Source: an uncultured Pelagibacteraceae bacterium
GTDB taxonomy: Bacteria; Pseudomonadota; Alphaproteobacteria; Pelagibacterales; Pelagibacteraceae
Direction of reading: 5' to 3'
Length of the DNA stretch: 64,000 nucleotides
NCBI GenBank assembly: GCA_902618485.1
Contig: CACNAR010000001.1
Location: 62,001-126,000 of the forward strand
Of the stretch, positions 1 to 11,867 are shown in pieces. Within the stretch, counting starts at the first letter, position 1. Every line of letters starts with the position of its first letter. Both the position numbers and the translations under genes were made by a program. The notes below the pieces were generated by a model, which saw only the letters and a list, made by a program, of their open reading frames with translations, made no database searches and was not told the DNA's origin.

Positions 1-558
1 GGGATGGACAAGGACTCTGAGATGGGCCCATTAGTTACAAAAGAACATCTTGAAAAAGTAAAAAGTTATGTAGACCTGGGTGAGAAAGAAGGTGCAAAAT
101 TAATAGTTGATGGAAGAAATTTAAAATTACAAGGATATGAGAATGGTTTCTATATTGGTGGCTGTTTGTTTGATCATGTTAAAAAAGATATGAGAATTTA
201 TAAGGAAGAAATTTTTGGGCCTGTTTTATCTGTTGTGAGAGTTAAAACTTTCGAAGAAGCAGTAAAATTAATCAATGATCATGAATATGGGAATGGAGTA
301 AGTATTTACACTAGGGATGGTGATGCCGGAAGAACTTTTGCGAGTAAAATTCAAGTAGGTATGGTTGGTATTAATGTGCCTATTCCTGTGCCGATGGCTT
401 TTCATAGTTTTGGCGGATGGAAAAGATCTTTATTTGGCGATAGTGCAATGCATGGCATGGAAGGAATTAAATTTTATACAAAATTAAAAACAATAACATC
501 TAGATGGCCTTCAGGTATTCGGTCTAATGCCGAATTTGTGATGCCAATAATGAAATAA
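1..558 (+). CDS. mmsA: Methylmalonate-semialdehyde dehydrogenase (CoA-acylating), C-terminal part, truncated by window start
   Basis: Aldehyde dehydrogenase C-terminal signatures ([50 protein letters not shown]); frame open to the window edge. Confidence 0.9.
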   Translation, partial: GMDKDSEMGPLVTKEHLEKVKSYVDLGEKEGAKLIVDGRNLKLQGYENGFYIGGCLFDHVKKDMRIYKEEIFGPVLSVVRVKTFEEAVKLINDHEYGNGVSIYTRDGDAGRTFASKIQVGMVGINVPIPVPMAFHSFGGWKRSLFGDSAMHGMEGIKFYTKLKTITSRWPSGIRSNAEFVMPIMK

Positions 559-561
559 AAA

Positions 562-1524
562 ATGAGTAAAATATCTTTAATTGGAGCAGGACAAATTGGT
601 GGAACTCTTGCACATTTAATAGGAACAAAAGAACTAGTTAATGAAGTGGTTTTATTTGATGTGGCTAGTGGTATTGCTAAAGGAAAGGCATTAGACATTG
701 CACAATCTTCATCTGTAGATGGATTTAACGTCAGGTTTTCTGGAACTGATAATTATGAGGATATAAAAAATTCAGACGTAATTATAATTACTGCAGGTGT
801 CCCAAGAAAACCTGGAATGAGCCGCGATGATCTTCTTGGGATTAATTTAAAAATTATTAAACAGGTTGCTGAGGGGGTAAAGAAAAACGCTCCAAATGCC
901 TTTGTGATTTGTATCACTAATCCTTTAGATGTTATGGTTATGGCATTCCAAAAATTTTCAGGTTTGTCATCAAATAAAGTTGTTGGTATGGCAGGTATTT
1001 TAGATAGTTCAAGATTTAAATTATTTTTATCACTAGAATTAAATGTGCCTGTAAGAGAAATTGAGGCAATGGTTATGGGTGGTCATGGTGATACCATGGT
1101 TCCTATGCCGAGATTTACAAAAATTTCAGATAAACCATTGTTAGAGCTTGTAAAGGATGGAAAGATCTCTTTAGAGAGAATTGAGGAAATTAATCAAAGA
1201 ACACGAGATGGTGGTGCGGAGATAGTTAAATTTTTAGAGAAAGGATCAGCCTTTTATGCACCAGCAGCTTCAGGTGTTCAAATGGCAGAAGCATATTTGA
1301 ATGACCAGAAAAAATTATTGCCTTGTGCTGTACAATTAAATGGGGAATACGGTGTGAAAAATGTTTATGCAGGTGTTCCTGTTGTAATTGGAAAAGATGG
1401 AGTAGAAAAAATTCAAGAGATTGATTTAGATGAAAAAGAAAAAAAAGAATTTATGCATTCAATAGATGCTGTAAAAGCTTTATGGGAAGCTGCATCTAAA
1501 ATAGATCCTGACTTATCTAAATAA
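562..1524 (+). CDS. mdh: Malate dehydrogenase
   Basis: [12 protein letters not shown] Rossmann motif, [19 protein letters not shown] active site; next to sucCD. Confidence 0.95.
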   Translation: MSKISLIGAGQIGGTLAHLIGTKELVNEVVLFDVASGIAKGKALDIAQSSSVDGFNVRFSGTDNYEDIKNSDVIIITAGVPRKPGMSRDDLLGINLKIIKQVAEGVKKNAPNAFVICITNPLDVMVMAFQKFSGLSSNKVVGMAGILDSSRFKLFLSLELNVPVREIEAMVMGGHGDTMVPMPRFTKISDKPLLELVKDGKISLERIEEINQRTRDGGAEIVKFLEKGSAFYAPAASGVQMAEAYLNDQKKLLPCAVQLNGEYGVKNVYAGVPVVIGKDGVEKIQEIDLDEKEKKEFMHSIDAVKALWEAASKIDPDLSK

Positions 1525-1526
1525 TA

Positions 1527-2687
1527 ATGAATATTCACGAACATCAAGCGAAACAAATATTAAAAAAATATGGAGCTGTAGTTCCTAAAGGGGTGTTTGC
1601 GCTCAGTGTTGATGAGCTTATTGAAAAAGCAAAAGCGTTAAAAACTGATAAATATGTTCTTAAAGCACAAATTCACGCAGGTGGTAGAGGAAAAGCTGGT
1701 GGTGTAAAAATTTTAAAATCTATTGAGGAATTGACTGCAGCAGCTAAAGAATTAATTGGAAAAATACTAATAACTCATCAAACTGGCCCTGAAGGTAGAG
1801 AGGTAAAAAGATTATACGTAGAGGAATCTTCAAATATAGATAAAGAGTTTTATTTATCGTGTTTAGTTGATAGATCAAGTTCTAAAATTGCATTCATATC
1901 AAGCGATCAAGGAGGAATGGATATCGAAGAAGTTGCAAGCAGCTCACCTGAAAAAATTATAACCACAAAAGTAGATATGGGTAACGAAATTTCCAATTCG
2001 GATTGTGAAAAAATAATTAAAATTTTTAATTTAAAAGAGGACTTAAAAAAACAAGCAGTATCACTAATAAAATCAATATATAAAATGTTTATAAGCACGG
2101 ATGCAAATATGGTTGAGGTAAATCCATTGATTTTGACAAAAGAAAAAAAAATTGTTTGTTTAGATGCAAAAGTAAATTTTGATTCAAATGCTTTATTCAG
2201 ACATCCAGAAATTGTTGAATTAAGAGATTTAAATGAGGAAGATCCTACCGAAATAGAAGCTAGCAAGCATGATCTTGCATATATCAAGCTAGATGGAAGT
2301 ATTGGCTGTATGGTGAATGGAGCAGGATTAGCAATGGCAACGATGGATATAATTAAATTATATGGAAAAGAGCCAGCAAATTTTTTAGATGTAGGTGGTG
2401 GAGCATCTAAAGAAAAAGTATCTGCTGCATTAAAGATAATTCTATCAGATAAAAATGTTAAAGGTATTTTAATAAATATTTTTGGGGGAATCATGCGATG
2501 TGATGTTCTTGCTCAAGGAGTAGTTGATGCAGCTAAAGAAATGAATATTAATGTCCCTTTAGTTGTTAGATTAGCAGGTACAAACTTTAAAGAAGGCAAA
2601 GAGATTCTTGATAATTCTGGATTAAAATTAATTTCTGCAGAAAATTTAGATGATGCGGCTAAAAAAATTGTTGAGGCAATAAAATAA
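1527..2687 (+). CDS. sucC: Succinyl-CoA synthetase beta subunit
   Basis: [45 protein letters not shown]. Confidence 0.97.
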   Translation: MNIHEHQAKQILKKYGAVVPKGVFALSVDELIEKAKALKTDKYVLKAQIHAGGRGKAGGVKILKSIEELTAAAKELIGKILITHQTGPEGREVKRLYVEESSNIDKEFYLSCLVDRSSSKIAFISSDQGGMDIEEVASSSPEKIITTKVDMGNEISNSDCEKIIKIFNLKEDLKKQAVSLIKSIYKMFISTDANMVEVNPLILTKEKKIVCLDAKVNFDSNALFRHPEIVELRDLNEEDPTEIEASKHDLAYIKLDGSIGCMVNGAGLAMATMDIIKLYGKEPANFLDVGGGASKEKVSAALKIILSDKNVKGILINIFGGIMRCDVLAQGVVDAAKEMNINVPLVVRLAGTNFKEGKEILDNSGLKLISAENLDDAAKKIVEAIK

Positions 2688-2688
2688 T

Positions 2689-3564
2689 ATGTCAGTTTTA
2701 GTAAATAAGAATACCAAAGTAATTTGTCAGGGATTTACTGGCGCACATGGAACTTTCCATTCTGAGCAGGCCATAAAATATGGAACCAATCTTGTTGGTG
2801 GAGTTACGCCAAAGAAAGGCGGACAAAAACATTTAGGCAGACCAGTTTTTAATAGCGTTTTAGAGGCAAAAAACGATGTAGGTGCAGATGCAACTATGAT
2901 TTATGTACCTGCTAAATTTGCAGCAGCAGCAATTATTGAAGCAATTGATGCATCAATTGGACTTATTGTTTGTATAACTGAAGGAATTCCAATTCAGGAT
3001 ATGCTTAAGGTCAGACAAAAATTAAGAGGATCTAGTAGCAGATTGATTGGACCCAATTGTCCAGGAATAATTACACCAGATGAATGTAAAATAGGAATTA
3101 TGCCAGGCAATATCCATAAAAGAGGAAGTGTTGGAATTGTATCAAGGTCAGGTACATTAACATATGAGGCAGTGGCTCAAACAACTGAAAATGGACTTGG
3201 TCAATCAACTTGTATAGGAATTGGTGGAGATCCTATAAACGGTACAAATTTTATAGATTGTTTAAATTTATTTTTAAATGATGATGAAACAGAGTCTATT
3301 TTAATGATTGGTGAAATTGGAGGAACTGCTGAAGAAGAAGCAGCTGAATTTATAAAAAATCACAAGATCAAAAAGCCTATAGTTGGGTTTATTGCAGGAA
3401 TTACCGCACCCCCCGGCAGAAGAATGGGGCATGCTGGTGCTATAATTTCAGGTGGCAAGGGTGGAGCCAAAGATAAAATTAAGAAAATGGAAGAAAGTGG
3501 CATTACTGTTGCTAAATCACCATCAATTATTGGAAAAACTTTATTTAATAAACTGTCTAATTGA
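2689..3564 (+). CDS. sucD: Succinyl-CoA synthetase alpha subunit
   Basis: [39 protein letters not shown] phosphohistidine region. Confidence 0.97.
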   Translation: MSVLVNKNTKVICQGFTGAHGTFHSEQAIKYGTNLVGGVTPKKGGQKHLGRPVFNSVLEAKNDVGADATMIYVPAKFAAAAIIEAIDASIGLIVCITEGIPIQDMLKVRQKLRGSSSRLIGPNCPGIITPDECKIGIMPGNIHKRGSVGIVSRSGTLTYEAVAQTTENGLGQSTCIGIGGDPINGTNFIDCLNLFLNDDETESILMIGEIGGTAEEEAAEFIKNHKIKKPIVGFIAGITAPPGRRMGHAGAIISGGKGGAKDKIKKMEESGITVAKSPSIIGKTLFNKLSN

Positions 3565-3599
3565 AAAATAATATTAGAGAGATATATTAAATTAAAAAG

Positions 3600-6518
3600 A
3601 TGTCATCATCAAAAAATCTTGATTTCGAAAAAACTTCATTTTTAAATAAGTCTAATAACGCATTCATAGAAGAGATGTATTTAAAATTTATTAATAAAGA
3701 TGTAGATCTTCCAGAAAGTTGGGCAAATTATTTTGAGGGGATTGGTGAAGAATTAAATGTAATTGCAAAAGAAATTAATGGTCCATCTTGGGGACCAACT
3801 AAAAAAAAGGTAAATCTAGATGAATTACAAAAGAAAATACAAAATCAAGATAAAAGTTATGTTGAAAATACTAAATCAGTTTCATCAGAAAAATTTAATT
3901 TTCAATTACTTGCTGACTCAAACAAAGATTCTATAAGTGCTGTAGCGTTAATTAGAGCATATAGATTAAGGGGGCACTTATTAGCAGATCTTGATCCTTT
4001 AGAAATGAGAGAGACAGAATATTTAGATGAACTTCATCCAGAATTTTATGGCTTTAAAAAAGAAAATTATGAAAACAAAATTTTTCTAAATGGTGTGATC
4101 AATCGTAAATATGCAAATATAAGGGAGATACTTAAATTTATGAAGAGGACCTATTGTGGAAAAATAGGTTATGAGTTTATGCATATTTCAAATCCAGTAG
4201 AAAGAAAGTGGTTTAGAGATAGAATAGAGCAAGATGAGAATGCACTTCAGTTTACAAAAAACGGTAAGGAGGCAATTTTAAATAAATTAGTACAGGCAGA
4301 AGGATTTGAAAAATTTTTAGCTACTAAATATGTTGGAACAAAAAGGTTTGGTTTAGATGGTGGAGAAAGTTTAATTCCTGCCCTTGAACAAATAATAAAA
4401 ATTGGAGGGCAAAACAATATAAAAGAAGTTAAGATAGGCATGTCTCATAGAGGCAGACTGAACGTTTTGGCAAATGTTTTACAAAAATCTTATAAAAGAA
4501 TTTTTAATGAATTTGCTGGTGAGTTTAGTTCTGATACTAAAGACAGTGCTGGAGATGTTAAATATCATCTTGGAGCATCATCAGATAGAGAGTTTGATGG
4601 AAATTCAGTTCATGTAAGTTTAACAGATAACCCTTCTCATTTAGAGGCTGTCAATCCAGTGGTTTTGGGACAAACAAGAGCTAAACAATTTTTTCATAAA
4701 GACAAAGAGAGAAATAAAGTAATACCTATTCTCATTCATGGAGATGCAGCTTTTGCAGGCCAAGGCGTTGTAGCTGAATGTTTTGCTATGTCCGGATTAC
4801 CAGGCCATAACACTGGTGGAACAATCCATATTATTGTTAATAATCAAATAGGATTTACTACTAGTCCGAGATTTGCTAGGTCCTCGCCTTATCCATCAGA
4901 TGTTGCAAAAATGGTAGAGGCACCGATACTTCATGTTAATGGAGATGATCCAGAAGCTGTTGTTTATGCAACCAGAATAGCTACAGAATTTCGATTAAAG
5001 TTTAACAGAGACGTAGTGGTGGACTTAATTTGTTATAGAAGGTTTGGACATAATGAAGGAGACGAGCCTTCATTTACCCAACCTTTAATGTATAAAAAAA
5101 TAAGATCACATCCTAGTGTTTATAAAATTTATGGAAGTAAACTTGTAAATGAAAACTCAATTACACAAGAATTGTTAGACCAAAACGTCAAATCATTCAA
5201 GAATTTGCTTGATGAACAATATAAAAGTGCAAAAGATTATAAACCTAAAATAGAATGGTTTGAGGGAACATGGTCACGATATAAGCCTGAAAAAGGTAAA
5301 GATAAGAGGGGTATAACGGGTTATGACGAAAATAAACTAAAGATAATTTCAAATAAAATTAATGTCATTCCTAAGGAAAAGAATATTCACAAAACTATCT
5401 TTAAAATATTCAATGTCAGAAAAGAAAGGATTGAAAAAGGTACTGGAATTGATTGGTCTTCTGCAGAAGCTCTTGCGTTCGGATCTTTGCTTGAGGAAGG
5501 ATATCCAGTCAGACTTGTAGGCCAAGATTCTGGTAGAGGGACATTTAGTCAACGACATTCTGTTTTAAGAAATCAAATAGATAATACTAGGTATGTTCCT
5601 CTTAATAATATTTCTAAAAATCAAAAGCAATTTGAAGTAGTGGATAGTTTTTTATCAGAACTTGCAGTTTTAGGTTTTGAATATGGTTACAGTCTTGTAG
5701 AACCAAATACTCTCACTCTTTGGGAGGCTCAATTCGGTGATTTTGCAAACGGTGCTCAAGTAGTAATTGATCAATTTATTGCATCAGGAGAGAGAAAATG
5801 GAATAGAGCATCTGGGATAGTGATGTTATTACCTCATGGGTATGAAGGACAGGGACCAGAGCATTCATCAGCAAGGTTGGAAAGATTTTTACAATTATGT
5901 TCAAATGACAATTTGCAAGTTATGAATTGCACAACTCCAGCAAACTATTTTCATGCCTTAAGAAGACAAATGCATAGAGATTTTAGAAAACCTTTAATAA
6001 TTATGACACCTAAATCTTTATTAAGACATAAACATTGTATTTCTGATTTAGATGATTTTAATAAAAAAAATTCTTTTCATAGAGTTTTATGGGATCACGC
6101 TATAGATCCAAAAACTAAAGGGTTTATAAAATTAAAAAAATCAAAAAAAATCAAAAAAGTGATTATTTGCTCTGGAAAAATTTATTTTGACTTACTTGAG
6201 GCTAGAGAAAAATTTAAAAAAGATGATATTGTATTTTATAGAGTTGAGCAACTTTATCCCTTTCCAGCCAAAGCTCTTGCAAAGGAACTAAAACCCTATG
6301 CCAAGAATGCTAATTTTTACTGGTGTCAGGAGGAACCAAAAAATATGGGGGCTTGGTTTTCAGTTAGAGACTATATCCAATGGACATTAGATAATATAAA
6401 AGCTACTAATAATTATGTTTCTTATATTGGAAGAAGTCCTGATGCATCACCCGCCACAGGATATGCTAAAAGACATATTATGCAACAACAAGAAATTATT
6501 AAAAAAGTTTTTGATTAA
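3600..6518 (+). CDS. sucA: 2-oxoglutarate dehydrogenase E1 component
   Basis: 972 aa; HRGRLNVLANV, GDAAFAGQGVVAE, RRFGHNEGDEPSFTQP, C-terminal YVGR-like end. Confidence 0.97.
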   Translation: MSSSKNLDFEKTSFLNKSNNAFIEEMYLKFINKDVDLPESWANYFEGIGEELNVIAKEINGPSWGPTKKKVNLDELQKKIQNQDKSYVENTKSVSSEKFNFQLLADSNKDSISAVALIRAYRLRGHLLADLDPLEMRETEYLDELHPEFYGFKKENYENKIFLNGVINRKYANIREILKFMKRTYCGKIGYEFMHISNPVERKWFRDRIEQDENALQFTKNGKEAILNKLVQAEGFEKFLATKYVGTKRFGLDGGESLIPALEQIIKIGGQNNIKEVKIGMSHRGRLNVLANVLQKSYKRIFNEFAGEFSSDTKDSAGDVKYHLGASSDREFDGNSVHVSLTDNPSHLEAVNPVVLGQTRAKQFFHKDKERNKVIPILIHGDAAFAGQGVVAECFAMSGLPGHNTGGTIHIIVNNQIGFTTSPRFARSSPYPSDVAKMVEAPILHVNGDDPEAVVYATRIATEFRLKFNRDVVVDLICYRRFGHNEGDEPSFTQPLMYKKIRSHPSVYKIYGSKLVNENSITQELLDQNVKSFKNLLDEQYKSAKDYKPKIEWFEGTWSRYKPEKGKDKRGITGYDENKLKIISNKINVIPKEKNIHKTIFKIFNVRKERIEKGTGIDWSSAEALAFGSLLEEGYPVRLVGQDSGRGTFSQRHSVLRNQIDNTRYVPLNNISKNQKQFEVVDSFLSELAVLGFEYGYSLVEPNTLTLWEAQFGDFANGAQVVIDQFIASGERKWNRASGIVMLLPHGYEGQGPEHSSARLERFLQLCSNDNLQVMNCTTPANYFHALRRQMHRDFRKPLIIMTPKSLLRHKHCISDLDDFNKKNSFHRVLWDHAIDPKTKGFIKLKKSKKIKKVIICSGKIYFDLLEAREKFKKDDIVFYRVEQLYPFPAKALAKELKPYAKNANFYWCQEEPKNMGAWFSVRDYIQWTLDNIKATNNYVSYIGRSPDASPATGYAKRHIMQQQEIIKKVFD

Positions 6519-6524
6519 TAAGAT

Positions 6525-7820
6525 ATGAGTGAAAAAATTATAGTTCCAGTTTTAGGTGAAAGTATAACAGAGGCAACAGTTTCGAAATGGTTAAAAAATG
6601 AAGGTGATGAAGTTAAAACGGATGAACCAATTGTTGAGCTAGAAACTGATAAAGTAAATTTAGAGGTTCCATCACCTATATCAGGTAAATTAACAGAAAT
6701 TATTTCAAAAAATGGATCTGTTGTAGAAGTTGGAGCACATTTAGGATCAATAGAAGAAATTGGGATAAGTGAAAAAAAGAGTCAAAAAATTGAGAAAATT
6801 AAGCCAACTGTAAAGAGAGAAAAAATTAAAAATTCAGAACCTCAGCAAAATGAGCCTCAACTTTTAGAAAATGAGTTAGCTGATAAATTAGACGAACAAG
6901 AGCAACCACTTGTTTTAACGAAAGAAGTAAAGACTAAACCAATTATAAAAGAAAAACCAAATGATCAGGTTTTGTCTCCTGCAGTAAGGAAAATTGTTGC
7001 TGAGAACAAAATTAACTTAGAAAATATAAAAGGGTCTGGAAAAGATGGAAGATTATTAAAGGGAGACTTAATTAATTTAATGAGCAAGAATCCATCACCA
7101 TCAGAAAGAAAAATAAAATATGGTCAGGAAGAACGAATAAGAATGACTAGATTGAGACAGACTATTGCTAAAAGATTAAAACAAGCTCAAGAGAATGCTG
7201 CATTATTAACTACTTTTAATGAAGTAGATATGACTAACATAATTGAGATGAGAAAAAATAATCAAGATGATTTTCAAAATCGGTTTGGAATAAAGCTAGG
7301 AATGATGTCTTTTTTTGTAAAGGCCTCTATCGTAGCATTAAAAAATTTTCCAGCTGTAAATGCCGAAATTGAGGGTGATGAGATTATTTACAAAAATTAT
7401 TACAACATAAGTTTTGCAGTCGGCACAGATAAAGGTCTTGTTGTTCCTGTTTTAAAAGATGCTGACGTTATGTCATTTGCAGAAATTGAAAAAAATATTA
7501 AAGAAATCTCTGATAAAGCAAAAAGTGGAAAACTCACTATTGAAGATCTTCAGGGTGGAACTTTTACAATTAGTAATGGAGGAGTCTATGGTTCTATGTT
7601 GTCAACACCAATATTAAATTTACCACAATCAGGTGTTTTAGGTATGCACAATATAGTTGAGAGACCTGTTGTAATAGAGGGTGAAATTATGATTAGACCA
7701 ATTATGTATTTAGCTTTGTCTTATGATCATAGAATTATTGATGGTAAAGAGTCTGTTTCTTTTTTAAAAATGATAAAAGAAAATTTAGAGGATCCAAGAA
7801 GGTTATTTTTAGATATTTAA
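6525..7820 (+). CDS. sucB: Dihydrolipoyl succinyltransferase (E2)
   Basis: Lipoyl motif [15 protein letters not shown]3-binding domain, catalytic [11 protein letters not shown]. Confidence 0.96.
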   Translation: MSEKIIVPVLGESITEATVSKWLKNEGDEVKTDEPIVELETDKVNLEVPSPISGKLTEIISKNGSVVEVGAHLGSIEEIGISEKKSQKIEKIKPTVKREKIKNSEPQQNEPQLLENELADKLDEQEQPLVLTKEVKTKPIIKEKPNDQVLSPAVRKIVAENKINLENIKGSGKDGRLLKGDLINLMSKNPSPSERKIKYGQEERIRMTRLRQTIAKRLKQAQENAALLTTFNEVDMTNIIEMRKNNQDDFQNRFGIKLGMMSFFVKASIVALKNFPAVNAEIEGDEIIYKNYYNISFAVGTDKGLVVPVLKDADVMSFAEIEKNIKEISDKAKSGKLTIEDLQGGTFTISNGGVYGSMLSTPILNLPQSGVLGMHNIVERPVVIEGEIMIRPIMYLALSYDHRIIDGKESVSFLKMIKENLEDPRRLFLDI

Positions 7821-9221
7821 ATGCCAGATAAATTTCAAGCAGTAGTAATTGGAGGAGGCCCTGGGGGTTACGTATGTGCAATTAGACTTGCACAATTAGG
7901 TCTAAAAACTGCATGTATAGAGTCAAGAGGATCTCTTGGTGGTACTTGTTTGAATGTTGGATGTATTCCATCGAAAAGCTTGTTAAACTTATCAGAAGAA
8001 TTTCATAAAGTAAAAAATTTATCTAATAAAGGTATTGAAGTAGGTGAGGTTAAACTCAATTTAGATAAAATGATGAAAAGTAAAGAAAAGGCAGTAACAG
8101 TTTTGACAAAAGGTGTTGAGTTTTTGTTAAAAAAAAACAAAGTGACTTATTACAAGGGTGTCGGAAGTTTTAAATCTAAAAATGAAATTTCTATAAAAGA
8201 CAAAGATAATCATGAGACTTTGATATTTTCTGAAAAAGTAGTAATTGCGACTGGTTCAATTCCAGTAGCTTTACCAGGAATTAGTTTTGATGAAAAAATA
8301 ATAGTTTCATCAACAGGTGTATTAAAACTAGATAAAGTTCCAAAAAAGTTAATGGTAGTGGGGGGTGGCTATATCGGTTTAGAAATGGGATCTGTTTGGT
8401 CTAGGCTTGGATCTGAAGTTCATGTCGTTGAATTTTTAGATCACATTACCCCTGGAATGGATAAGGAAATCTCTGATGAATTTATGAAAATTTTAAAGAA
8501 ACAGGGAATAAAATTTCATATGCAACATAAAGTCGAAAAAATTACAAAAAAAAATTCTAGTGCGATTGTTTTGACACTGGATAAGGATGGCAACAGAAAG
8601 GATTTTGATTGTGATGTTGTTCTAGTTTCAGTAGGAAGAAAACCTAATACCGAGGGACTTAACTTAGAAAAGATTGGTTTAAATTTAGATGATAAGAATA
8701 GAATTCAAACTGATAAAAATTTTAAAACAAATTTAGAAAATATTTATGCTATCGGCGATGTTATCACAGGACCAATGCTTGCACATAAGGCTGAAGATGA
8801 GGGTATTGCCGTTGCAGAAAATATTGCAGGACAATCAGGACATGTTAATTATGATACTATACCAGGGGTAATTTATACGACACCTGAAGTTGCATCAATT
8901 GGCAAAACCGAGGAACAATTGAAAGAGTCTAATATTAAATATAAAATTGGAAAATTTTCATTCATGGCAAATTCAAGGGCAAAAGCAATAGATGATACTG
9001 AGGGTTTTGTTAAAATTTTAGCAGATGAAAAAACAGATAAAGTTTTAGGAGCTCATTTAATTGGACCTCATGCCGGTGAGTTAATTGCTGAAATTGGAGT
9101 TGCAATGGAATTTGGAGCTAGCTCAGAAGATATAGCAAGAACATGTCATGCTCACCCCACATTTTCGGAAGCAGTTAAAGAAGCGGCTTTATCTGTTGAT
9201 AAAAGAGCAATACACTCTTAA
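7821..9221 (+). CDS. lpd: Dihydrolipoamide dehydrogenase
   Basis: GGGPGGYVCAIRLAQLG; GGTCLNVGCIPSK redox disulfide; HAHPTFSEA. Confidence 0.97.
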   Translation: MPDKFQAVVIGGGPGGYVCAIRLAQLGLKTACIESRGSLGGTCLNVGCIPSKSLLNLSEEFHKVKNLSNKGIEVGEVKLNLDKMMKSKEKAVTVLTKGVEFLLKKNKVTYYKGVGSFKSKNEISIKDKDNHETLIFSEKVVIATGSIPVALPGISFDEKIIVSSTGVLKLDKVPKKLMVVGGGYIGLEMGSVWSRLGSEVHVVEFLDHITPGMDKEISDEFMKILKKQGIKFHMQHKVEKITKKNSSAIVLTLDKDGNRKDFDCDVVLVSVGRKPNTEGLNLEKIGLNLDDKNRIQTDKNFKTNLENIYAIGDVITGPMLAHKAEDEGIAVAENIAGQSGHVNYDTIPGVIYTTPEVASIGKTEEQLKESNIKYKIGKFSFMANSRAKAIDDTEGFVKILADEKTDKVLGAHLIGPHAGELIAEIGVAMEFGASSEDIARTCHAHPTFSEAVKEAALSVDKRAIHS

Positions 9222-9243
9222 AAAAAATTCATATTATCTAAAA

Positions 9244-11199
9244 ATGAAATTTCCGATTCTGTTGCCGAACGTGTTTAATCACCCGTTTACTTATGAGAGT
9301 GATATCAAGTTAAAAGTTGGCGATTTTGTTGAAGTTCCTTTTGGTAAAACTAAAGTAACAGGGGTTGTATGGGATGAATTTGAAAAAAATAATTCAAAAA
9401 AATTTAAAATAAAAAAAGTTATTAATAAATTAGACATTCCAAGTTTAAAAAAGAACACGTTAGATTTTTTAAATTGGTTTTCAGAATATAACATTGTTCC
9501 AAAAGGTATGGCTCTAAAGCTTGTATTAACTGGTGGTAATGAGCTCAAAGGAATTGATCAAAAATTTTATGATAGTTTAACATTTAATTGTCATGACAAT
9601 CTTATTGAATTAACAAATGATCAAAAAAAATCTCTGGAGCAAATAAATAGTTCTAATAAGAGATTCAACGTACATGTTTTGCAGGGCACAACAGGATCTG
9701 GTAAAACATTTGTATATTTTGAGGCTTTAAAGAATGTTTTGGTAAAGGGTTTTCAAGGTTTAATTCTTTTACCAGAAATTGGTTTGACCACTCAATTTGA
9801 AAAAAAATTCATAGAATTTTTTAATTTTAAACCTGCAATTTGGCATTCTGGTATTACAAAAAAAAATAAAAAAATTATATGGGAAGGTATCATTAGAGGA
9901 AAAATAAGTGTTGTAATTGGAGCGAGATCATCTCTATTCCTGCCTTTTAAAAATTTAGGATTAATTATTGTTGATGAAGAACATGACCAATCATATAAAC
10001 AAGATGAAGGAATAATATATAATGCTAGAGACATGGCTATCTCTAGGGCATTATTTGAAAAAGTTCCGATCAATTTAATAACATCTGTTCCTTCTTTGGA
10101 AACATATGTAAATATAAAAAAAAAGAAATACAAATTTTCAAGACTTGAGCAGAGGTATCAAAATGCTTCTTTGCCAAAATTTGAAATTATAAACTTAAAT
10201 CATGTTAAATTGCAAAAGCAATCTTGGCTCTCAAAAGAAATAATTCAGAAAGTTAATTTTCACTTAGGAAAGAAAGATCAGGTTTTATTTTTTTTAAACA
10301 GAAGAGGTTTTTCACCAAATGCTTTATGTAAAAAATGTTTAAATAGTTTTTCATGTCCAAAATGTTCAATAAATTTAGTTTATCATAAGATTAAAAATAA
10401 CTTATTGTGTCACTATTGTGGTTTTAAAACCTCTTTAATTAAAAACTGTTCTAAAGATGGAAATTGTGATTTTATATTTAGTGGACCGGGTGTAGAAAGA
10501 ATTTCAGAGGAAGTCAAAAAAAACTTTCCATATAAAAAAATTGAAATTTTTTCAAGTGACACTATGAATAAAAAAGATTCAAAGGAAAAACTTGAAAAAA
10601 TTATAAATAATGAAATTGAAATACTGATTGGAACACAATTAATTTCTAAAGGATTTCATTTTCCACATCTTAATTGCATAGTTGTTGTTGATATTGATTT
10701 ATCATCCTATGGTCATGATTTAAGAGGTGCAGAAAAAAACTTACAACTATATCATCAATTATCTGGAAGAGCGGGACGTACAGGACAACCCTCAACCGTT
10801 TATTTTCAGACTTATAGTCATAATTCAACAATGATTAATGACATCACCAATAAAAATCCAAATATTTTTTTAGAAAAAGAAGTAGAAATAAGAAAAAAAA
10901 ACAGCTTACCTCCATTTCAAAGATTTATATCTCTAATCTTATCAGGAGAAAATGAAAGTAAATTGGAGAAAGAAGCTACTAAATTCAAATTATTTTTGGA
11001 AAATAAAATAATTGGTAAAGTTTTAGGACCTGTAAATGCACCAATATTTAGATTAAAAGGTAAGTACAGAATTAGATTGTTAATTAGAGGACCTAAGAAT
11101 TTAAAATTACAGAAAACTCTGTCTACTTTAATAACAAAATATAAATTTTTACCAGGAATAAAACTTTCAGTTGATGTTGACCCAATAAGCTTTAATTAA
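9244..11199 (+). CDS. priA: Primosomal replication protein N' (PriA helicase)
   Basis: QGTTGSGKTFVYFE Walker A, DEEHDQSYKQ, zinc-binding CKKCLNSFSCPKC...CHYCG. The ORF track starts at 9148 inside lpd; MKFPILLPN at 9244 is the likelier start. Confidence 0.93.
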   Translation: MKFPILLPNVFNHPFTYESDIKLKVGDFVEVPFGKTKVTGVVWDEFEKNNSKKFKIKKVINKLDIPSLKKNTLDFLNWFSEYNIVPKGMALKLVLTGGNELKGIDQKFYDSLTFNCHDNLIELTNDQKKSLEQINSSNKRFNVHVLQGTTGSGKTFVYFEALKNVLVKGFQGLILLPEIGLTTQFEKKFIEFFNFKPAIWHSGITKKNKKIIWEGIIRGKISVVIGARSSLFLPFKNLGLIIVDEEHDQSYKQDEGIIYNARDMAISRALFEKVPINLITSVPSLETYVNIKKKKYKFSRLEQRYQNASLPKFEIINLNHVKLQKQSWLSKEIIQKVNFHLGKKDQVLFFLNRRGFSPNALCKKCLNSFSCPKCSINLVYHKIKNNLLCHYCGFKTSLIKNCSKDGNCDFIFSGPGVERISEEVKKNFPYKKIEIFSSDTMNKKDSKEKLEKIINNEIEILIGTQLISKGFHFPHLNCIVVVDIDLSSYGHDLRGAEKNLQLYHQLSGRAGRTGQPSTVYFQTYSHNSTMINDITNKNPNIFLEKEVEIRKKNSLPPFQRFISLILSGENESKLEKEATKFKLFLENKIIGKVLGPVNAPIFRLKGKYRIRLLIRGPKNLKLQKTLSTLITKYKFLPGIKLSVDVDPISFN

Positions 11200-11219
11200 C
11201 GCCTAAAAAAAACATTTTT

Positions 11220-11248
11220 TTGTCAACGTGTTACTTGAAGAGTATTAT
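11220..11248 (+). promoter_or_regulatory. Predicted sigma70-type promoter of the ATP synthase operon
   Basis: TTGTCA (11220-11225), 17-nt spacer, TATTAT (11243-11248), about 60 nt before atpH. Confidence 0.7.
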
Positions 11249-11308
11249 GGCATGTGCTAATTAAATCCTGATTTTTTAAATTAATCACGTACATTAAAAG
11301 GTAATAAA

Positions 11309-11866
11309 TTGAGCAAAAATAAAGGTTTTTCTAGCACCTCAGCTAACAGATATTCTCTAGCTTTGTACGAATTAGCAGTGGAGGCAAATGTGCTTTCTCA
11401 AATAGAGACAAATGTATTATCAATAATTAATTTAATTGAAAAAAGTAATGATTTTAAAAACTTAATCAAAGACCCTACAGTAAGTCAGAATGATTTAAGT
11501 AATGTAATTGATAAAATTTTTGATTATCTAAAAATTGAAAATTTACTAAAAAATTTCACAAATTTTTTAGTAATAAAAAGGCGATTTTTCTTTGTGGAGC
11601 AAATATTGAAAAATTTTATTGAGATTTGCTCAGAAAAAAGAGGCGAGTTAAAGACGGAGATAAAATCAGCAAAAAATCTATCAAATGACGAAATTAATAA
11701 GATCAAAGATGAATTATCAAAACATTTTACTTCAAAAATAAAACTAAATTATAAATATGATGAAAGTTTAATTGGAGGACTGATAGTGCAAGTGGGCAGT
11801 ATGATGATTGATACTTCTATTAAAAATAAATTACAGCAAATAGAAAATAAAATGATGAAGGTATAA
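11309..11866 (+). CDS. atpH: F1 ATP synthase delta subunit
   Basis: [40 protein letters not shown] start codon; followed by atpA. Confidence 0.92.
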   Translation: MSKNKGFSSTSANRYSLALYELAVEANVLSQIETNVLSIINLIEKSNDFKNLIKDPTVSQNDLSNVIDKIFDYLKIENLLKNFTNFLVIKRRFFFVEQILKNFIEICSEKRGELKTEIKSAKNLSNDEINKIKDELSKHFTSKIKLNYKYDESLIGGLIVQVGSMMIDTSIKNKLQQIENKMMKV

Positions 11867-11867
11867 T

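Noticed and set aside
1907-2494. 195-aa ORF antisense to sucC
   Set aside because: Fully inside a highly conserved gene; low-complexity Ser/Ile/Phe composition typical of antisense reading in AT-rich DNA.
6130-6165. Tandem-looking AAAAAATC repeats in sucA
   Set aside because: Encodes a short Lys/Ser/Ile stretch (KLKKSKKIKKV); explained by codon bias, not a repeat array.
9148-9243. ORF-track N-terminal extension of priA into lpd
   Set aside because: The first 32 residues are out-of-frame lpd sequence; PriA homology starts at MKFPILLPN (9244).
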